Origin: Longimicrobiales bacterium
GTDB lineage: Bacteria > Gemmatimonadota > Gemmatimonadetes > Longimicrobiales > Gaopeijiaceae
Length of the DNA stretch: 64,000 bases
Reading direction: 5' to 3'
Assembly: GCA_028823235.1 (NCBI GenBank)
Contig: JAPKBW010000003.1
Coordinates: forward strand, 1-64,000
Numbering within the stretch: position 1 is the stretch's first letter; every line of letters begins with the position of its first letter. Under the pieces are notes generated by a model. It was not told the origin of the DNA and made no database searches. It saw only the letters and a list, made by a program, of their open reading frames with translations. Of this stretch, positions 56,027-64,000 are shown piece after piece. A program made the position numbers and the translations under genes.

Positions 56027-57550
56027 TCATTGCCCCCTCTCATACAGGCGTACATCTACGAGGGGTACCTGCCCCGTGGCCTCGTCGAACTGGGCCCGGG
56101 AAACGAGGTAGTCGAAAACTGCCTGCGCGTAGTTGAATTCACTCTGGCGGAGAGCGCCCTCGGCATCGGCCAGCTCCAGCTGACTCGAAAGTCCCTCCGC
56201 ATACTGCGCGCTCGCGATCTCGAAGCCACGCTGCGCCTGCTGAACCGCAAGTCCCTGCCCGTTAGCTCTGAGGTACGCTTCTTCTACGGCCTCCATAACG
56301 GTGCGAATCTGGCTCTCCGCGACCTGGACTCCCTGCTGAGCATTGGCCTGAGCCTGACGCATACCGGCCCGCTTCTGGTCAATTCGCGCATCCCGACGGA
56401 ACCCCTGAAAGATCGGAAGGCTCACCCGGAGTCCGACAAATTTCGAATCGGCTCGCTGCCCGTCACTACCGCCGAAGAAGCTTGGCGATCCATTACTCTG
56501 GGCGCTGATCACGTAGTTCCCGAAGAGACTAATTTCAGGAAGATAAGTCGCCTGCTCTGCCTTCATCTCGGTGCGACGCAACTCTTCGGTCAGTGCGAGC
56601 TGTCGAAGATCAGACCGCATCTCGACACCGCGTGCCAAGCCTTTCTCCAGAGCGGCCTCAACACCCTCGAGTCCATCGATCGGCGCTCCGTTAAACCGCA
56701 GAATCGAAAGATTCTGTGGTGAGTTCGCCTCGATGTCATTCAAGTCCATCTCCGCGAGTGAGCCCTCCACGACTAGGGCCTCGTGATCGTCGAAATTCAC
56801 GAGGACGGCGAGCTCACGCTGGGCCTGCAGCACGGCGTTCTGTGCACGGCGAAGGTTCGGCACCAGGTTGGCGAGTTCCACTTCAAGGCGGAGCACATCG
56901 TAGTCGTCCGCGAGCCCTGCTCGGTTCAGCGCCTGGGTCTCAGCCAGAGACTCGCGCACTCGCCGTAACGAGTTGTCGGTCAGGCGCGCCTGCTCCTGGG
57001 CGAGAAGCACGGTGTAATAGGAGGTCCGCACCTGTGTCACGACGGACTGCTCCTGCCCGCGGACCGTTTCGCTCTGGAGGTCCTCAAAGCGCTTGGCCGC
57101 GCCGAGCGCCACGATGACGTTCGGCCGAAAGATCGGCTGCTCGAGCACGATCGTCGAATTCCAGACGTTGTCCGCTCCGAACTGGACCGGGATGAAATCG
57201 TCCGGTCCCGCGCTCGGATCAAAAATGATGGCCGGGAGAAAGTTCACCGCAGCAGCGATGTTCCGCTGATAGGACGCGTTGAAGTCGATCGACGGCATCA
57301 CGCTGCTCCACGCTTCGGAGACCTGCTCCTGGGCAGTCTCGTAGGCCTCTCGAGCGCCGATCAGCTGGTAGTTCGTCCCGAGCGCCGAGCGAACGAGACC
57401 TGTCAGCCCGACGGGTACCGGAGCTTCCTGCGCTTCCGGCGACGGAGCGTATTGCCCCGCAACCTGCCCCGCGGCCATAAGGCTCATCGTCACCGCCACG
57501 CCGATGCCAGATATCAAAGTCCGCCGAGGGCGGATCAAATCGCTATTCAT
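56027..57550 (-). CDS. TolC-family outer-membrane efflux protein
   Basis: Outer-membrane channel of the tripartite pump. I use the ATG giving MNSDLIRPRRTLISGIGVAV, followed by MSLMAAGQVAGQ signal cleavage, preceded by GAGGAAGG; 507 residues. The open frame reaches 57613 and overlaps the tetR end. Repeated long helices (YETAQEQVSEAWSSVMPSID and YNRAGLADDYDVLRLEVEL-like repeats) are typical of the two internal OEP repeats. The adaptor gene starts 69 bases downstream. Confidence 0.92.
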   Translation of the reverse strand: MNSDLIRPRRTLISGIGVAVTMSLMAAGQVAGQYAPSPEAQEAPVPVGLTGLVRSALGTNYQLIGAREAYETAQEQVSEAWSSVMPSIDFNASYQRNIAAAVNFLPAIIFDPSAGPDDFIPVQFGADNVWNSTIVLEQPIFRPNVIVALGAAKRFEDLQSETVRGQEQSVVTQVRTSYYTVLLAQEQARLTDNSLRRVRESLAETQALNRAGLADDYDVLRLEVELANLVPNLRRAQNAVLQAQRELAVLVNFDDHEALVVEGSLAEMDLNDIEANSPQNLSILRFNGAPIDGLEGVEAALEKGLARGVEMRSDLRQLALTEELRRTEMKAEQATYLPEISLFGNYVISAQSNGSPSFFGGSDGQRADSKFVGLRVSLPIFQGFRRDARIDQKRAGMRQAQANAQQGVQVAESQIRTVMEAVEEAYLRANGQGLAVQQAQRGFEIASAQYAEGLSSQLELADAEGALRQSEFNYAQAVFDYLVSRAQFDEATGQVPLVDVRLYERGQ

Positions 57551-57584
57551 CCCTTCCTCATTCCACTTCCTCATGTATCGAATC

Positions 57585-58223
57585 TCAATCTTGGAGTTGG
57601 GTTGCTTCGTCAAAGACGATTTGGGTTAGCTGAACTGCAAAGTCGTCCGTCGCCACCCCTACCATCATCCGGGTGCCGGATTGCTTGAACAGCAGCCGAA
57701 ACTCGGCCTCTGTCCCCGGGAAGCACCCTTCGTGATAGAGCTGCACCATGCCGTGCGCGTGGGCCGACATCGTGACGGATATGAGTTCGGGGTCCCCGTC
57801 CTTGAGGATGCCCGCCTGGATGCACTCCCGGACTCGGTCCATCCAGAACTGGTGGATCCCGGCCTGCATCCCTTCGATGTCGGCGGGCAGAGCGTCCATA
57901 CCCAAATGGTCGATCCCGGTGTGCATGATGCTGTACCAGCGCGGATGCTCGACCACGAAGTTCAGATATCCCTCTCCCGCACCGATGAAACGGTCGAGCG
58001 GCGTAGGCTCGTTCAGCGCAGCGTAGAGGTACCCGGAGAACGTCCTGTGAGCTTCCCTGAGCACTTCGCCCAAGACCTCCTCACGGCCTTCAAAGTGTCG
58101 ATAGATCGACGGTGCCGTAACGCCAAGGTCCCTTGCCAGCTTTCGCATGGAAAACCCGTCCAGCCCGACCTTGAGATACAATTCGCAAGCGCAGGCGAGA
58201 ATCCGTTCACGTTGACCATTCAT
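57585..58223 (-). CDS. TetR/AcrR-family transcriptional regulator
   Basis: Probable local repressor of the efflux operon that it heads. I start at MNGQRERILACACELY (58223), giving 212 residues; upstream frame sequence is not protein-like. The helix-turn-helix is FSMRKLARDLGVTAPSIYRH followed by FEGREEVLGEVL. The C-terminal ligand-binding half begins near residue 70 and includes YSIMHTGIDHLGMDALP. tolC starts 35 bases downstream. Repeated AACACTGT motifs upstream could be its operator. Confidence 0.9.
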   Translation of the reverse strand: MNGQRERILACACELYLKVGLDGFSMRKLARDLGVTAPSIYRHFEGREEVLGEVLREAHRTFSGYLYAALNEPTPLDRFIGAGEGYLNFVVEHPRWYSIMHTGIDHLGMDALPADIEGMQAGIHQFWMDRVRECIQAGILKDGDPELISVTMSAHAHGMVQLYHEGCFPGTEAEFRLLFKQSGTRMMVGVATDDFAVQLTQIVFDEATQLQD

Positions 58224-58226
58224 GTG

Positions 58227-58288
58227 AACACTGTAAACAAGGCGCCAGCACAGGTCAACGGCGAACGGCCCTATGGAGATAACACTGT
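58227..58288. promoter_or_regulatory. Repeated AACACTGT motifs upstream of tetR
   Basis: The octamer AACACTGT occurs at 58227-58234, just before the tetR start, and at 58281-58288. It is followed by AAACA in the first copy and TTAGTG in the second. They may be regulator binding sites. They are not clean palindromes, so this is only a candidate. Confidence 0.35.
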
Positions 58289-59013
58289 TTAGTGCCAAAA
58301 GGTGCGAACCGGATACCGCAACGGTCGCTGACGTGCCACATATTTCTCGCCGCACACGACTACGTATCCGTGGCCCTGCCCTCCCCCCCCCCGGTCAGCG
58401 TGATCTGAATCCATCCCATTCCAGACCCAGGGTCACCTGGCTCTCAATGAAGGTGTTTCCCTAGGGGCACGTTCGAAGCAGCCCGTCCCCCGCTCCGGCT
58501 AGGCCCAACGCAAGTGTGTCAGAGGATGGCGTCTAGATAGAAATCCAGGCGGAAGCCCTTGGGATCCCTCAGGCCGTATCCCCCCATCGATCCGGAAGGG
58601 GCCATCCAGCAACTAGGCGTTGGCGCCGACCGAGTAAAAGCCATTGTCAAACTCGAACGTCTCAGAATTGCCCGCCCAACCGTAACCCGAAAACGGGAAA
58701 GCGGACCCGAAGATGGCGGTCAGAGCGACCGCTGCTCGAACACGCAGGTGATCCTCGCCGGTAAGTGCACGACCGCAGAGGCCCGCAAGACCGGAGTCCT
58801 GTCTCCCTCGCCCGCCACGGTCAGCGCCTACAATACGCCGAGCGTGGTGAGTCCCATCAATTCCCTTTAACCTCATGGACAACCTCGTCAGCGGGCCCTG
58901 CGTGCCCGCCGACGAAAGCGTTTCAGGATCCGTGGCGACGCAAACGGGTAGCCCTGCACAGTACCGGATCGTCACATACGACCCGTAGTACGAACCCTGC
59001 CGATCAGTGATCC
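58289..59013. other. Intergenic region with a C10 tract and no recognised gene
   Basis: About 725 bases between the divergent tetR and tag genes. C10 occurs at 58383-58392. A minus-strand frame (58613-59026, 137 codons) shows some protein-like pieces at its ends (YVTIRYCAGLPVCVA and AIFGSAFPFSGYGWAGNSET) with an uncharacteristic middle. It could be a decayed gene. No family is recognised. Confidence 0.4.
58383..58392. repeat. C10 homopolymer upstream of the efflux operon
   Basis: Ten consecutive C about 160 bases upstream of the tetR start. It could alter promoter spacing by slippage if a promoter lies here, or simply be an error-prone tract. Confidence 0.85.
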
Positions 59014-59577
59014 ATGGGAGCCGCACCGGTGAGTGAGTTTCCCAAGAACAGTTACTGCTACATCGCCCAGGGGCATGATTTTCATGGCCCCTATCACGAT
59101 CGCGAGTACGGTTTCCCCATCTACGATGACGATGCCCTCTTCGGTCGGATGCTCCTGGAGATCAATCAGGCGGGGTTAAGCTGGATCACGATCCTGAGAA
59201 AAAAGGAAGGATTTCGAGCCGCCTACAGCGGCTTCTCCGTCGACGCCGTGGCCGAATACGGCGAGGTCGACCGGGCGCGCCTCCTCGCCGACACTGGAAT
59301 TATCAGGAACAGACTGAAGGTCGATGCGGCGATCTCGAACGCTCAGCGCATTCTGGAACTGCGCGCGTCGCATGGTTCGTTCGCTGAGTGGCTGGACGTA
59401 CATCACCCGCTCGAAAAGGCAGACTGGGTAGGCCTCTTCAAGAAGACGTTCCGCTTTACGGGTGGCGAGATCACGGGTGAATTCTTGATGAGTCTCGGAT
59501 ACCTCCCGGGGGCTCACGTCGAGGGGTGCCCCGTCTTCGACGAGGTCGCAGCCCTCAAGCCACGATGGATGGACTGA
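59014..59577 (+). CDS. tag: DNA-3-methyladenine glycosylase I
   Basis: Base-excision enzyme that removes 3-methyladenine. The 187 residues show PIYDDDALFGRMLLEINQAG, LSWITILRKKEGFRAAYSGF and the helix-hairpin-helix region. The zinc-ligand pair near the C-terminus is in GAHVEGCPVF. The first-half ligands correspond to the CY and H of NSYCYIAQGHDFHG. Length and order fit the Tag family well. Confidence 0.93.
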   Translation: MGAAPVSEFPKNSYCYIAQGHDFHGPYHDREYGFPIYDDDALFGRMLLEINQAGLSWITILRKKEGFRAAYSGFSVDAVAEYGEVDRARLLADTGIIRNRLKVDAAISNAQRILELRASHGSFAEWLDVHHPLEKADWVGLFKKTFRFTGGEITGEFLMSLGYLPGAHVEGCPVFDEVAALKPRWMD

Positions 59578-59615
59578 CGTTGCCCAATACGACCAGGGCG
59601 CGGACTTTGAAACCG

Positions 59616-60584
59616 ATGGAGCCCTTCCTGGCACCATGGTGGGCTCGTGGGCCGCACGCTCAGACACTGCTCGCCCGGTGGTTGCGATCCGAAGACGGCC
59701 CGGACTTCGAACGGGAGCGACTCGAAACATCCGACGACGATTTCATCGATCTCGACTGGACGTTTGACCCCCGAGAGGGAGCGCCGATCGTCCTACTGCT
59801 GCACGGGCTCGAGGGGTCCTCCGACCGCCGATATATGCGCAACGTGGCGCGCGAACTTCTCCAGCGTGGTGTCAGGGCTGTCGCCATGAACTTCAGAGGA
59901 TGTAGTGGAGAGCCTAATCGGCAACTGCGCTTCTATCACTCGGGAGAGACCTCTGACCCCGGGCTCGTACTGAAAACGATTCGCGAGCGTTTCCCTGACC
60001 GCAGACTCGGCGCGATGGGCTTCTCTCTCGGTGGCAACATGATCCTGAAAGCGATGGGCGAGCGAGACGACGGTGGGACCGGGATGCTGGATGCATGCGT
60101 TGCCATGTCGGTGCCATACGATCTGTCTGCGGGATGCTCCCTGCTTGAGCGATCTGTCATGGGACGCGTCTACAGCGACTATTTTATGCGGTCATTACGG
60201 CAGAAGGTGTCCACCAAGCGCGACCGCCTCGCCGAGGTACTCGACATGGATCAGGTCGACGGTGCTCGTACCATTCGGGCGTTCGACGAGGCCGTTACGG
60301 CACCCCTGAACGGCTTCGACGACGCGGACGATTACTATCGGCGCTGTTCGAGCGCCGCTTTCCTGCCCGAGGTTCGGGTACCGACCCTGCTCCTTCACGC
60401 GCGCAATGACCCGTTCCTTCCCGCGGACTCGATCCCGGAAGCGAGAGCAGCAGCGAATCCCGACATTCGTATGGTGACGACCGACTACGGCGGGCACGTC
60501 GGATTCATCCAGGGATCTCTCCGGAAGCCAGACTTCTGGGGCGACAGAGCCGGCGCGGCATTCCTCGCGGATGCGTTGGTTTGA
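59616..60584 (+). CDS. YheT-family alpha/beta hydrolase
   Basis: Predicted serine hydrolase of the YheT/ABHD1-3 group. I start at MEPFLAPWWARGPHAQTLL (322 residues), matching the family opening (PWW..NPHLQT). The open frame continues back into tag, and an ATG at 59565 would also be possible. Oxyanion LLHGLEGSSDRRYMR, NFRGCSGEPNR, nucleophile GFSLGGNMILKAMGE, acid LLHARNDPFLP and His in YGGHVGFIQG are all present. Substrate unknown, probably an ester. Confidence 0.9.
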   Translation: MEPFLAPWWARGPHAQTLLARWLRSEDGPDFERERLETSDDDFIDLDWTFDPREGAPIVLLLHGLEGSSDRRYMRNVARELLQRGVRAVAMNFRGCSGEPNRQLRFYHSGETSDPGLVLKTIRERFPDRRLGAMGFSLGGNMILKAMGERDDGGTGMLDACVAMSVPYDLSAGCSLLERSVMGRVYSDYFMRSLRQKVSTKRDRLAEVLDMDQVDGARTIRAFDEAVTAPLNGFDDADDYYRRCSSAAFLPEVRVPTLLLHARNDPFLPADSIPEARAAANPDIRMVTTDYGGHVGFIQGSLRKPDFWGDRAGAAFLADALV

Positions 60585-60642
60585 GGCACTGACAGCACCC
60601 GACAGACAGGAGGCCCCGACAACGCGAGGTGTGGGCCCAAGG

Positions 60643-61152
60643 TCAGGCCGGCAGTGTGTTCTTGAAGAAGGCGCGTCCATGCCAGGTGGCGGCGGCCTCA
60701 CGCTCCAGATTACCCGCACGGTACTGATCCACACGAGTCAGACTGGTGTCGAAGACGTGGGTTCGTGAATCCACGTCGCCGGCCTTCGCCAGCTCCCTGA
60801 AAACACCTCGGGTCGCTGTCCTTACTTCACCATTTTTCCGGTACCAAACTGAAGAATGATCGATAAACGCAATGTCAATCTTCTGCCCCATCGCTCTGAG
60901 CTGATTCACGAGCGCGTCAATCGAGCAACCAGACGGCGCTTCTGCATCGACATCGACACCGATCAGCAGGAATTGATCGTCGAGTAGTGCACGCGCGGAC
61001 CGAAGCGGCATGCCGTGGGCCGCCCATCGCTCGAGGAACAAGTCCACTACGCTCAGGCACGCTTCGCCTTCTGTCGCCTCAAGGGTCCGACTCAGGGGAA
61101 ACACCCAGAGACGTCCGTGATCAGGAAGTTCCGAAAAAGGGACTTGTGGCAT
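60643..61152 (-). CDS. Conserved protein of a family often labelled ABC transporter ATPase
   Basis: A 169-residue protein with no P-loop, so it is not an ATPase. The pattern FSELPDHGRLWVFPLSRTL, FLERWAAHGMPL, DDQFLLIGVDVDAEAPSGCS and IDALVNQL resembles a small family common in Bacteroidota and often given that label in error, as I recall. Function unknown. It lies two bases upstream of nothing obvious and immediately follows the AI-2E-type gene on the same strand. Confidence 0.7.
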   Translation of the reverse strand: MPQVPFSELPDHGRLWVFPLSRTLEATEGEACLSVVDLFLERWAAHGMPLRSARALLDDQFLLIGVDVDAEAPSGCSIDALVNQLRAMGQKIDIAFIDHSSVWYRKNGEVRTATRGVFRELAKAGDVDSRTHVFDTSLTRVDQYRAGNLEREAAATWHGRAFFKNTLPA

Positions 61153-61153
61153 A

Positions 61154-62230
61154 TCAGTCTCCCGCGTCCGCAGTCACATCTGCGACCGGCGGAGGATTTT
61201 TGTCGAGAAGGATCGCGACCCATCGAAGGTCTGGAGTGTTCTCGAGCCAGATCTTGAGGACTACGGTCAGCGGAACGGACAGCAGTGCACCCAGCGGGCC
61301 CCATATGAATCCCCAGAACAACAGAGACAGGATCACAACCAGCGTGGACAGCCCGAGCCGGCGACCCAGAAGGTTGGGTTCGATGATGTTTCCGAAGACC
61401 AAATTCACGACTACATAACCAGCAGCGACGAGAAACGCGTGACCCACGGAGCCGTAGAGAATGACGCTCAGAAGAACAGCGGGAATCGCGGCGATAATCG
61501 ATCCAACCGTCGGCACATAGTTGAGCAGGAAAGCCGCTAGGCCCAGCAGGACCGGGAAGTCGAGCCCCATCACATACGCCCAGCTGCCAAGGATCAGGCC
61601 TGTCGTAAGCGAGATCACCGTCTTGATGCCGAGGTAGCTCTGAACCTCCGTAACAACCTTGGAGAGGCGATCCTCTTCGAGACCGTTACGGCCGGTCAGG
61701 TATTGGAACTTGGCCGGGAACACCAAAGCCTCACTCAGCATGAACGCCATGATGAGGAAGACCAAGAACGTCATCGACAGGAGGCGTGTGACCCACCCAA
61801 CCGCGCCCCCTGCAAAGCCGAGGATCGCACCTGGATTGAAGAGCAGGTCGGTATCGACCCAGTCACTCATGATGATGTCAGTTCGAGCCTCGAACGACTC
61901 AATCCACACGACCTGAAGCTGCTGCAGCGTGTTGATGTAGGTCGGCAGTTCCCGTTGAAGTTCGGACACCGAGCTGCTCGCCACGAGAATCAGCAGGAAG
62001 ACTACAGCCACATTGACGATGAGCGGCAGAATGATGGCGCTAGCCTTCGGTAGCCCGTGTTTCCGAAGCCAGACCATCATCGGCAGGCTCAACACCGCGA
62101 GGAACAGAGCCAGGGCGGAGGGCAGCAGAATCGGAGCTGCGAACTGGAGACCGAACACGATCACGACTAAACAGGCGAGACTGAAGAGAACCTTCGCGCC
62201 TGGGTTCTGGTCCGTCTGATCTATTATCAT
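61154..62230 (-). CDS. AI-2E family transporter
   Basis: Integral membrane protein of 358 residues with about seven or eight membrane segments in the family arrangement: a hydrophobic N-terminal pair, a central amphipathic region (LQRELPTYINTLQQLQVVWI), and a C-terminal block with FLLNYVPTVGSIIAAIPAVL and NIIEPNLLGRRLGLSTLVVI. Members have been linked to AI-2 export or Na+/H+ exchange; the substrate here is unknown. The next gene on the strand starts one base after its stop. Confidence 0.92.
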   Translation of the reverse strand: MIIDQTDQNPGAKVLFSLACLVVIVFGLQFAAPILLPSALALFLAVLSLPMMVWLRKHGLPKASAIILPLIVNVAVVFLLILVASSSVSELQRELPTYINTLQQLQVVWIESFEARTDIIMSDWVDTDLLFNPGAILGFAGGAVGWVTRLLSMTFLVFLIMAFMLSEALVFPAKFQYLTGRNGLEEDRLSKVVTEVQSYLGIKTVISLTTGLILGSWAYVMGLDFPVLLGLAAFLLNYVPTVGSIIAAIPAVLLSVILYGSVGHAFLVAAGYVVVNLVFGNIIEPNLLGRRLGLSTLVVILSLLFWGFIWGPLGALLSVPLTVVLKIWLENTPDLRWVAILLDKNPPPVADVTADAGD

Positions 62231-62331
62231 GAAGGGTTGTTGGAGCAGTTCGATGCCGTCGAGGCCGTACAGTAGCTCCTTGGCTCGGGTTCTTCCATAG
62301 GATGTCCAGTCAACGATCTGGTCGTGAAGCC

Positions 62332-62700
62332 ATGACCGACGAACGTCTCACAGTCTCGATTCCGGACGACGACGAAGCACTGCTCGGACAGTGTCGCGTC
62401 GACACCTTCCGTGCGGGTGGCCCTGGTGGTCAACACCAGAACGCCACCGAGAGCGGCGTGCGGCTCGTTCACATGCCCACTGGTGTGCGCGCGATCGCCA
62501 GAGATGAACGCAGCCAATTCCGAAACCGATCGCTGGCGCTGAAGCGGCTCCGGGCACGTCTCGAGGAGTTGAATCGAGTGGTGAAGCCCCGCAAGCCTGC
62601 GAAGAAGCCCTCCCGGGCGACCAAGCGAAAGCGCCTTGAAGCGAAACGAAAACGCGGCGATACGAAGCGGCTTCGGAAGCCTCCACAACCGGAGGAGTGA
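62332..62700 (+). CDS. GGQ-domain release-factor-like protein
   Basis: A 122-residue protein with a single RF-1 catalytic domain. The peptidyl-tRNA hydrolysis motif lies in FRAGGPGGQHQNATESGVRL, followed by a very basic tail (KRKRLEAKRKRGDTKRLRK) that could sit in the mRNA channel as in ArfB. It is probably a ribosome-rescue or release-factor-homologue protein. ATG 62332 is chosen; an ATG at 62302 would add ten residues. Confidence 0.85.
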   Translation: MTDERLTVSIPDDDEALLGQCRVDTFRAGGPGGQHQNATESGVRLVHMPTGVRAIARDERSQFRNRSLALKRLRARLEELNRVVKPRKPAKKPSRATKRKRLEAKRKRGDTKRLRKPPQPEE

Positions 62701-62760
62701 CCCTTCGACATCTAGAAATGTCTAGCGAGAACGCAAGGTGGATCATCTCGCTTTCCCGCT

Positions 62761-63243
62761 CTACATCGCGTCGGCCGCCTGCGTCACCAGATGTGGCGAA
62801 CCGACGAAGCTGCCTTCACCTGGCCTCTTCTCGCCGTCCAGGCCGCGGGTCACGATCATGACAAGGAATCTCTCCGCGAGTCCCTTGACGATGCTCCTCG
62901 CGTGGCTGCTGGCCGACGCACCAGGCTCCACCTCCCATGCCGTGAACACCTCGCCGAACATCGGTTCAGGCTGGTAGTCGAAGATCACGCCGCAGGCGTC
63001 CGGGCGCATTTCTGTGTCGATGGCTCCATCGACCTCAAGCACTCCGCGCAACCACTGGCATTCGAACGTCTGGCACGATCCCGGGCGTTCCGCGTAGATC
63101 CCGCAGCCCGCCTCGCAGAGGTGCTCGCAGGTCTGGTACGTGCCCTTCTTGATCTCATGAACGCCCAGCACGGTGCAGCAGGCAGAGCAGGAACCGCACT
63201 CGCGTATCGAATCACTCAGGATAGGCCCCTCAACGCCGCTCAC
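62761..63243 (-). CDS. YkgJ-type cysteine-cluster protein
   Basis: A 160-residue protein with the CGSCSACC cluster near the N-terminus, then CEHLCEAGCGIYAERPGSC and QTFECQW, the zinc- or iron-sulfur-binding pattern of the YkgJ (UPF0153) family. Function unknown. I use GTG 63243. A perfect AAGGAGG ribosome-binding site, however, precedes ATG 63260-63262 in another frame, which runs only ten codons before TGA. Removing one G from the GGGGG between them would join that ATG to this gene, so a frameshift is possible. Confidence 0.82.
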   Translation of the reverse strand: MSGVEGPILSDSIRECGSCSACCTVLGVHEIKKGTYQTCEHLCEAGCGIYAERPGSCQTFECQWLRGVLEVDGAIDTEMRPDACGVIFDYQPEPMFGEVFTAWEVEPGASASSHARSIVKGLAERFLVMIVTRGLDGEKRPGEGSFVGSPHLVTQAADAM

Positions 63244-63380
63244 AGAAACCCCCGCCCGACATATGTCCTCCTTGTGGATGATACTCAGAGGCTGGGGAGC
63301 GGGAGGTGAGGAGGCAATGAAGGCCTGCCTCCCAGGCAGCCGGCGGAACCCCACTGACTGCAGATGATTATTCGCCCGCT

Positions 63381-63566
63381 TCAGCCACGATGCGCTCGAC
63401 CTTTGCCCTGAAGTGTGTCAGCCGTGAGATGCCATCCGCCGTGGTCCGCATACGCATAAAGTCGCGTGCCATGATCGTGCTGGAGGCGATAGGCCGCTTC
63501 CTCTGCCTTCGCCTTGCTAGCGAAGGTCAGTTTTCCGCATTTACCACAGACCGGTGGCGGCTTCAT
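63381..63566 (-). CDS. Small CxxC protein
   Basis: A 61-residue protein beginning MKPPPVCGKCGKLTF, with an alanine-rich helix FASKAKAEEAAYRLQ and then RLYAYADHGGWHLT. The Lys/Tyr/Trp-His arrangement resembles small zinc-ribbon-like proteins that occur in mobile elements and chromosomes. Only one CxxC is present; His residues could complete the site. The ribosome-binding site is weak. Function unknown. Confidence 0.5.
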   Translation of the reverse strand: MKPPPVCGKCGKLTFASKAKAEEAAYRLQHDHGTRLYAYADHGGWHLTADTLQGKGRAHRG

Positions 63567-63814
63567 GAGGGTCTGTGGAAGTGATCGACAAAACCGAGCC
63601 TACGATCATTCACGCCTTCCATGCCGACTCGGAAACCCACGAGCTTGTTGAACGCAAATCGCACTAGGACCGCGACAGCCAACACGCGCCACCGAGCCCC
63701 GATCCAGGCTCCCTGCGCCTCCCCCCGTCTCGTGAGTTCTGACCTGAGACTGTGATGATTTTGGTTTCACTCTCAGATGAAATGCAACGAATCCGAATGC
63801 TGAAGAACAGAACG

Positions 63815-63847
63815 CCGAGACCCCTTCCGATCGAAGGGGCCTCGGCC
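63815..63847 (-). terminator. Terminator after the tRNA gene
   Basis: On the minus strand, GCCGAG plus CCCCTTC pairs with GAAGGGG plus CTCGGC (one mismatch), followed by GTTCTGTTCTT. It begins three bases after the tRNA 3' end. Confidence 0.85.
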
Positions 63848-63849
63848 AG

Positions 63850-63923
63850 TGGGCCCGCCAGGACTTGAACCTGGGACCTACCGATTATGAGTCGGCTGCT
63901 CTAACCAACTGAGCTACGGGCCC
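63850..63923 (-). tRNA. tRNA-Met (anticodon CAT)
   Basis: A complete 74-base cloverleaf on the minus strand. The acceptor stem is GGGCCCG with CGGGCCC, D arm GTAGCTCAGTTGGTTAGAGC, anticodon loop CTCATAA, T arm CCAGG-TTCAAGT-CCTGG and discriminator A. CCA is not encoded. Anticodon CAT is shared by elongator Met and by Ile2 (lysidine-modified). The D and anticodon arms look more like elongator Met, but Ile2 is not excluded. Confidence 0.9.
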
Positions 63924-64000
63924 GAGCCTGTGAAGATAGCGCACGACCCGAGGTGCTGTCAGGCGGCACCGGCGAGCGTAGTGGCACTATTGGCGGTGCC

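Overview
The window is a dense, GC-rich bacterial chromosome segment. It has no rRNA, CRISPR array, phage or complete insertion sequence. The mix of genes recalls Gemmatimonadota: a sortilin-type Asp-box secreted protein, secreted D-amino-acid hydrolases, a bacillithiol-pathway glycosyltransferase, an ADOP-like permease remnant and Gram-negative envelope systems. This assignment rests on gene content recalled from memory and not on a phylogeny.

Region 1 (1-18134, all minus strand) is a long housekeeping run. In transcription order it reads: thrS; infC-rpmI-rplT; a PaaI-type thioesterase; pheS-pheT; a ZapB-like coiled coil and zapA; rny; folD; xseA-xseB-ispA-dxs-nadK; recN. Several junctions overlap by four bases (ATGA or GTGA). 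The head of the run carries the most interesting signal in the window. Upstream of thrS is a 24-codon leader ORF with seven consecutive threonine codons plus an eighth. It is followed by alternative hairpins and an intrinsic terminator, which together form a complete classical attenuator. infC begins with a rare ATC codon behind a perfect Shine-Dalgarno sequence, and its own leader contains another intrinsic terminator.

Region 2 (18154-24694) holds a possible small membrane protein, a large secreted Asp-box protein, a DinB/DUF1572-type protein and a divergent penicillin-acylase-family lipoprotein.

Region 3 (25313-39662, minus strand) holds groES-groEL under a perfect CIRCE operator, a divergent isoprenoid-synthase-like protein, coaX, birA, uppP, bshA, miaA, mutL, tatD, secF, secD and an OprO/P-type porin. 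A terminator lies just in front of secD.

Region 4 (40237-51281) is accessory. It contains a DUF1579-like/D-aminoacylase fusion, murB, an esterase, rfbC interrupted at a poly-G tract, a MATE transporter, a DUF4442 protein, a nitronate-monooxygenase-like protein, an M55 peptidase, a GNAT acetyltransferase, a small membrane protein, an alpha/beta hydrolase that has lost its catalytic serine, and an ADOP permease fragment.

Region 5 (51377-58392) is a tetR-tolC-MFP-RND efflux operon. A C10 tract and repeated AACACTGT motifs lie upstream of it. Region 6 (59014-63923) has tag, a YheT-like hydrolase, an AI-2E-family permease, a GGQ release-factor-like protein, a Cys-cluster protein, a small CxxC protein and a tRNA with anticodon CAT followed by a terminator.
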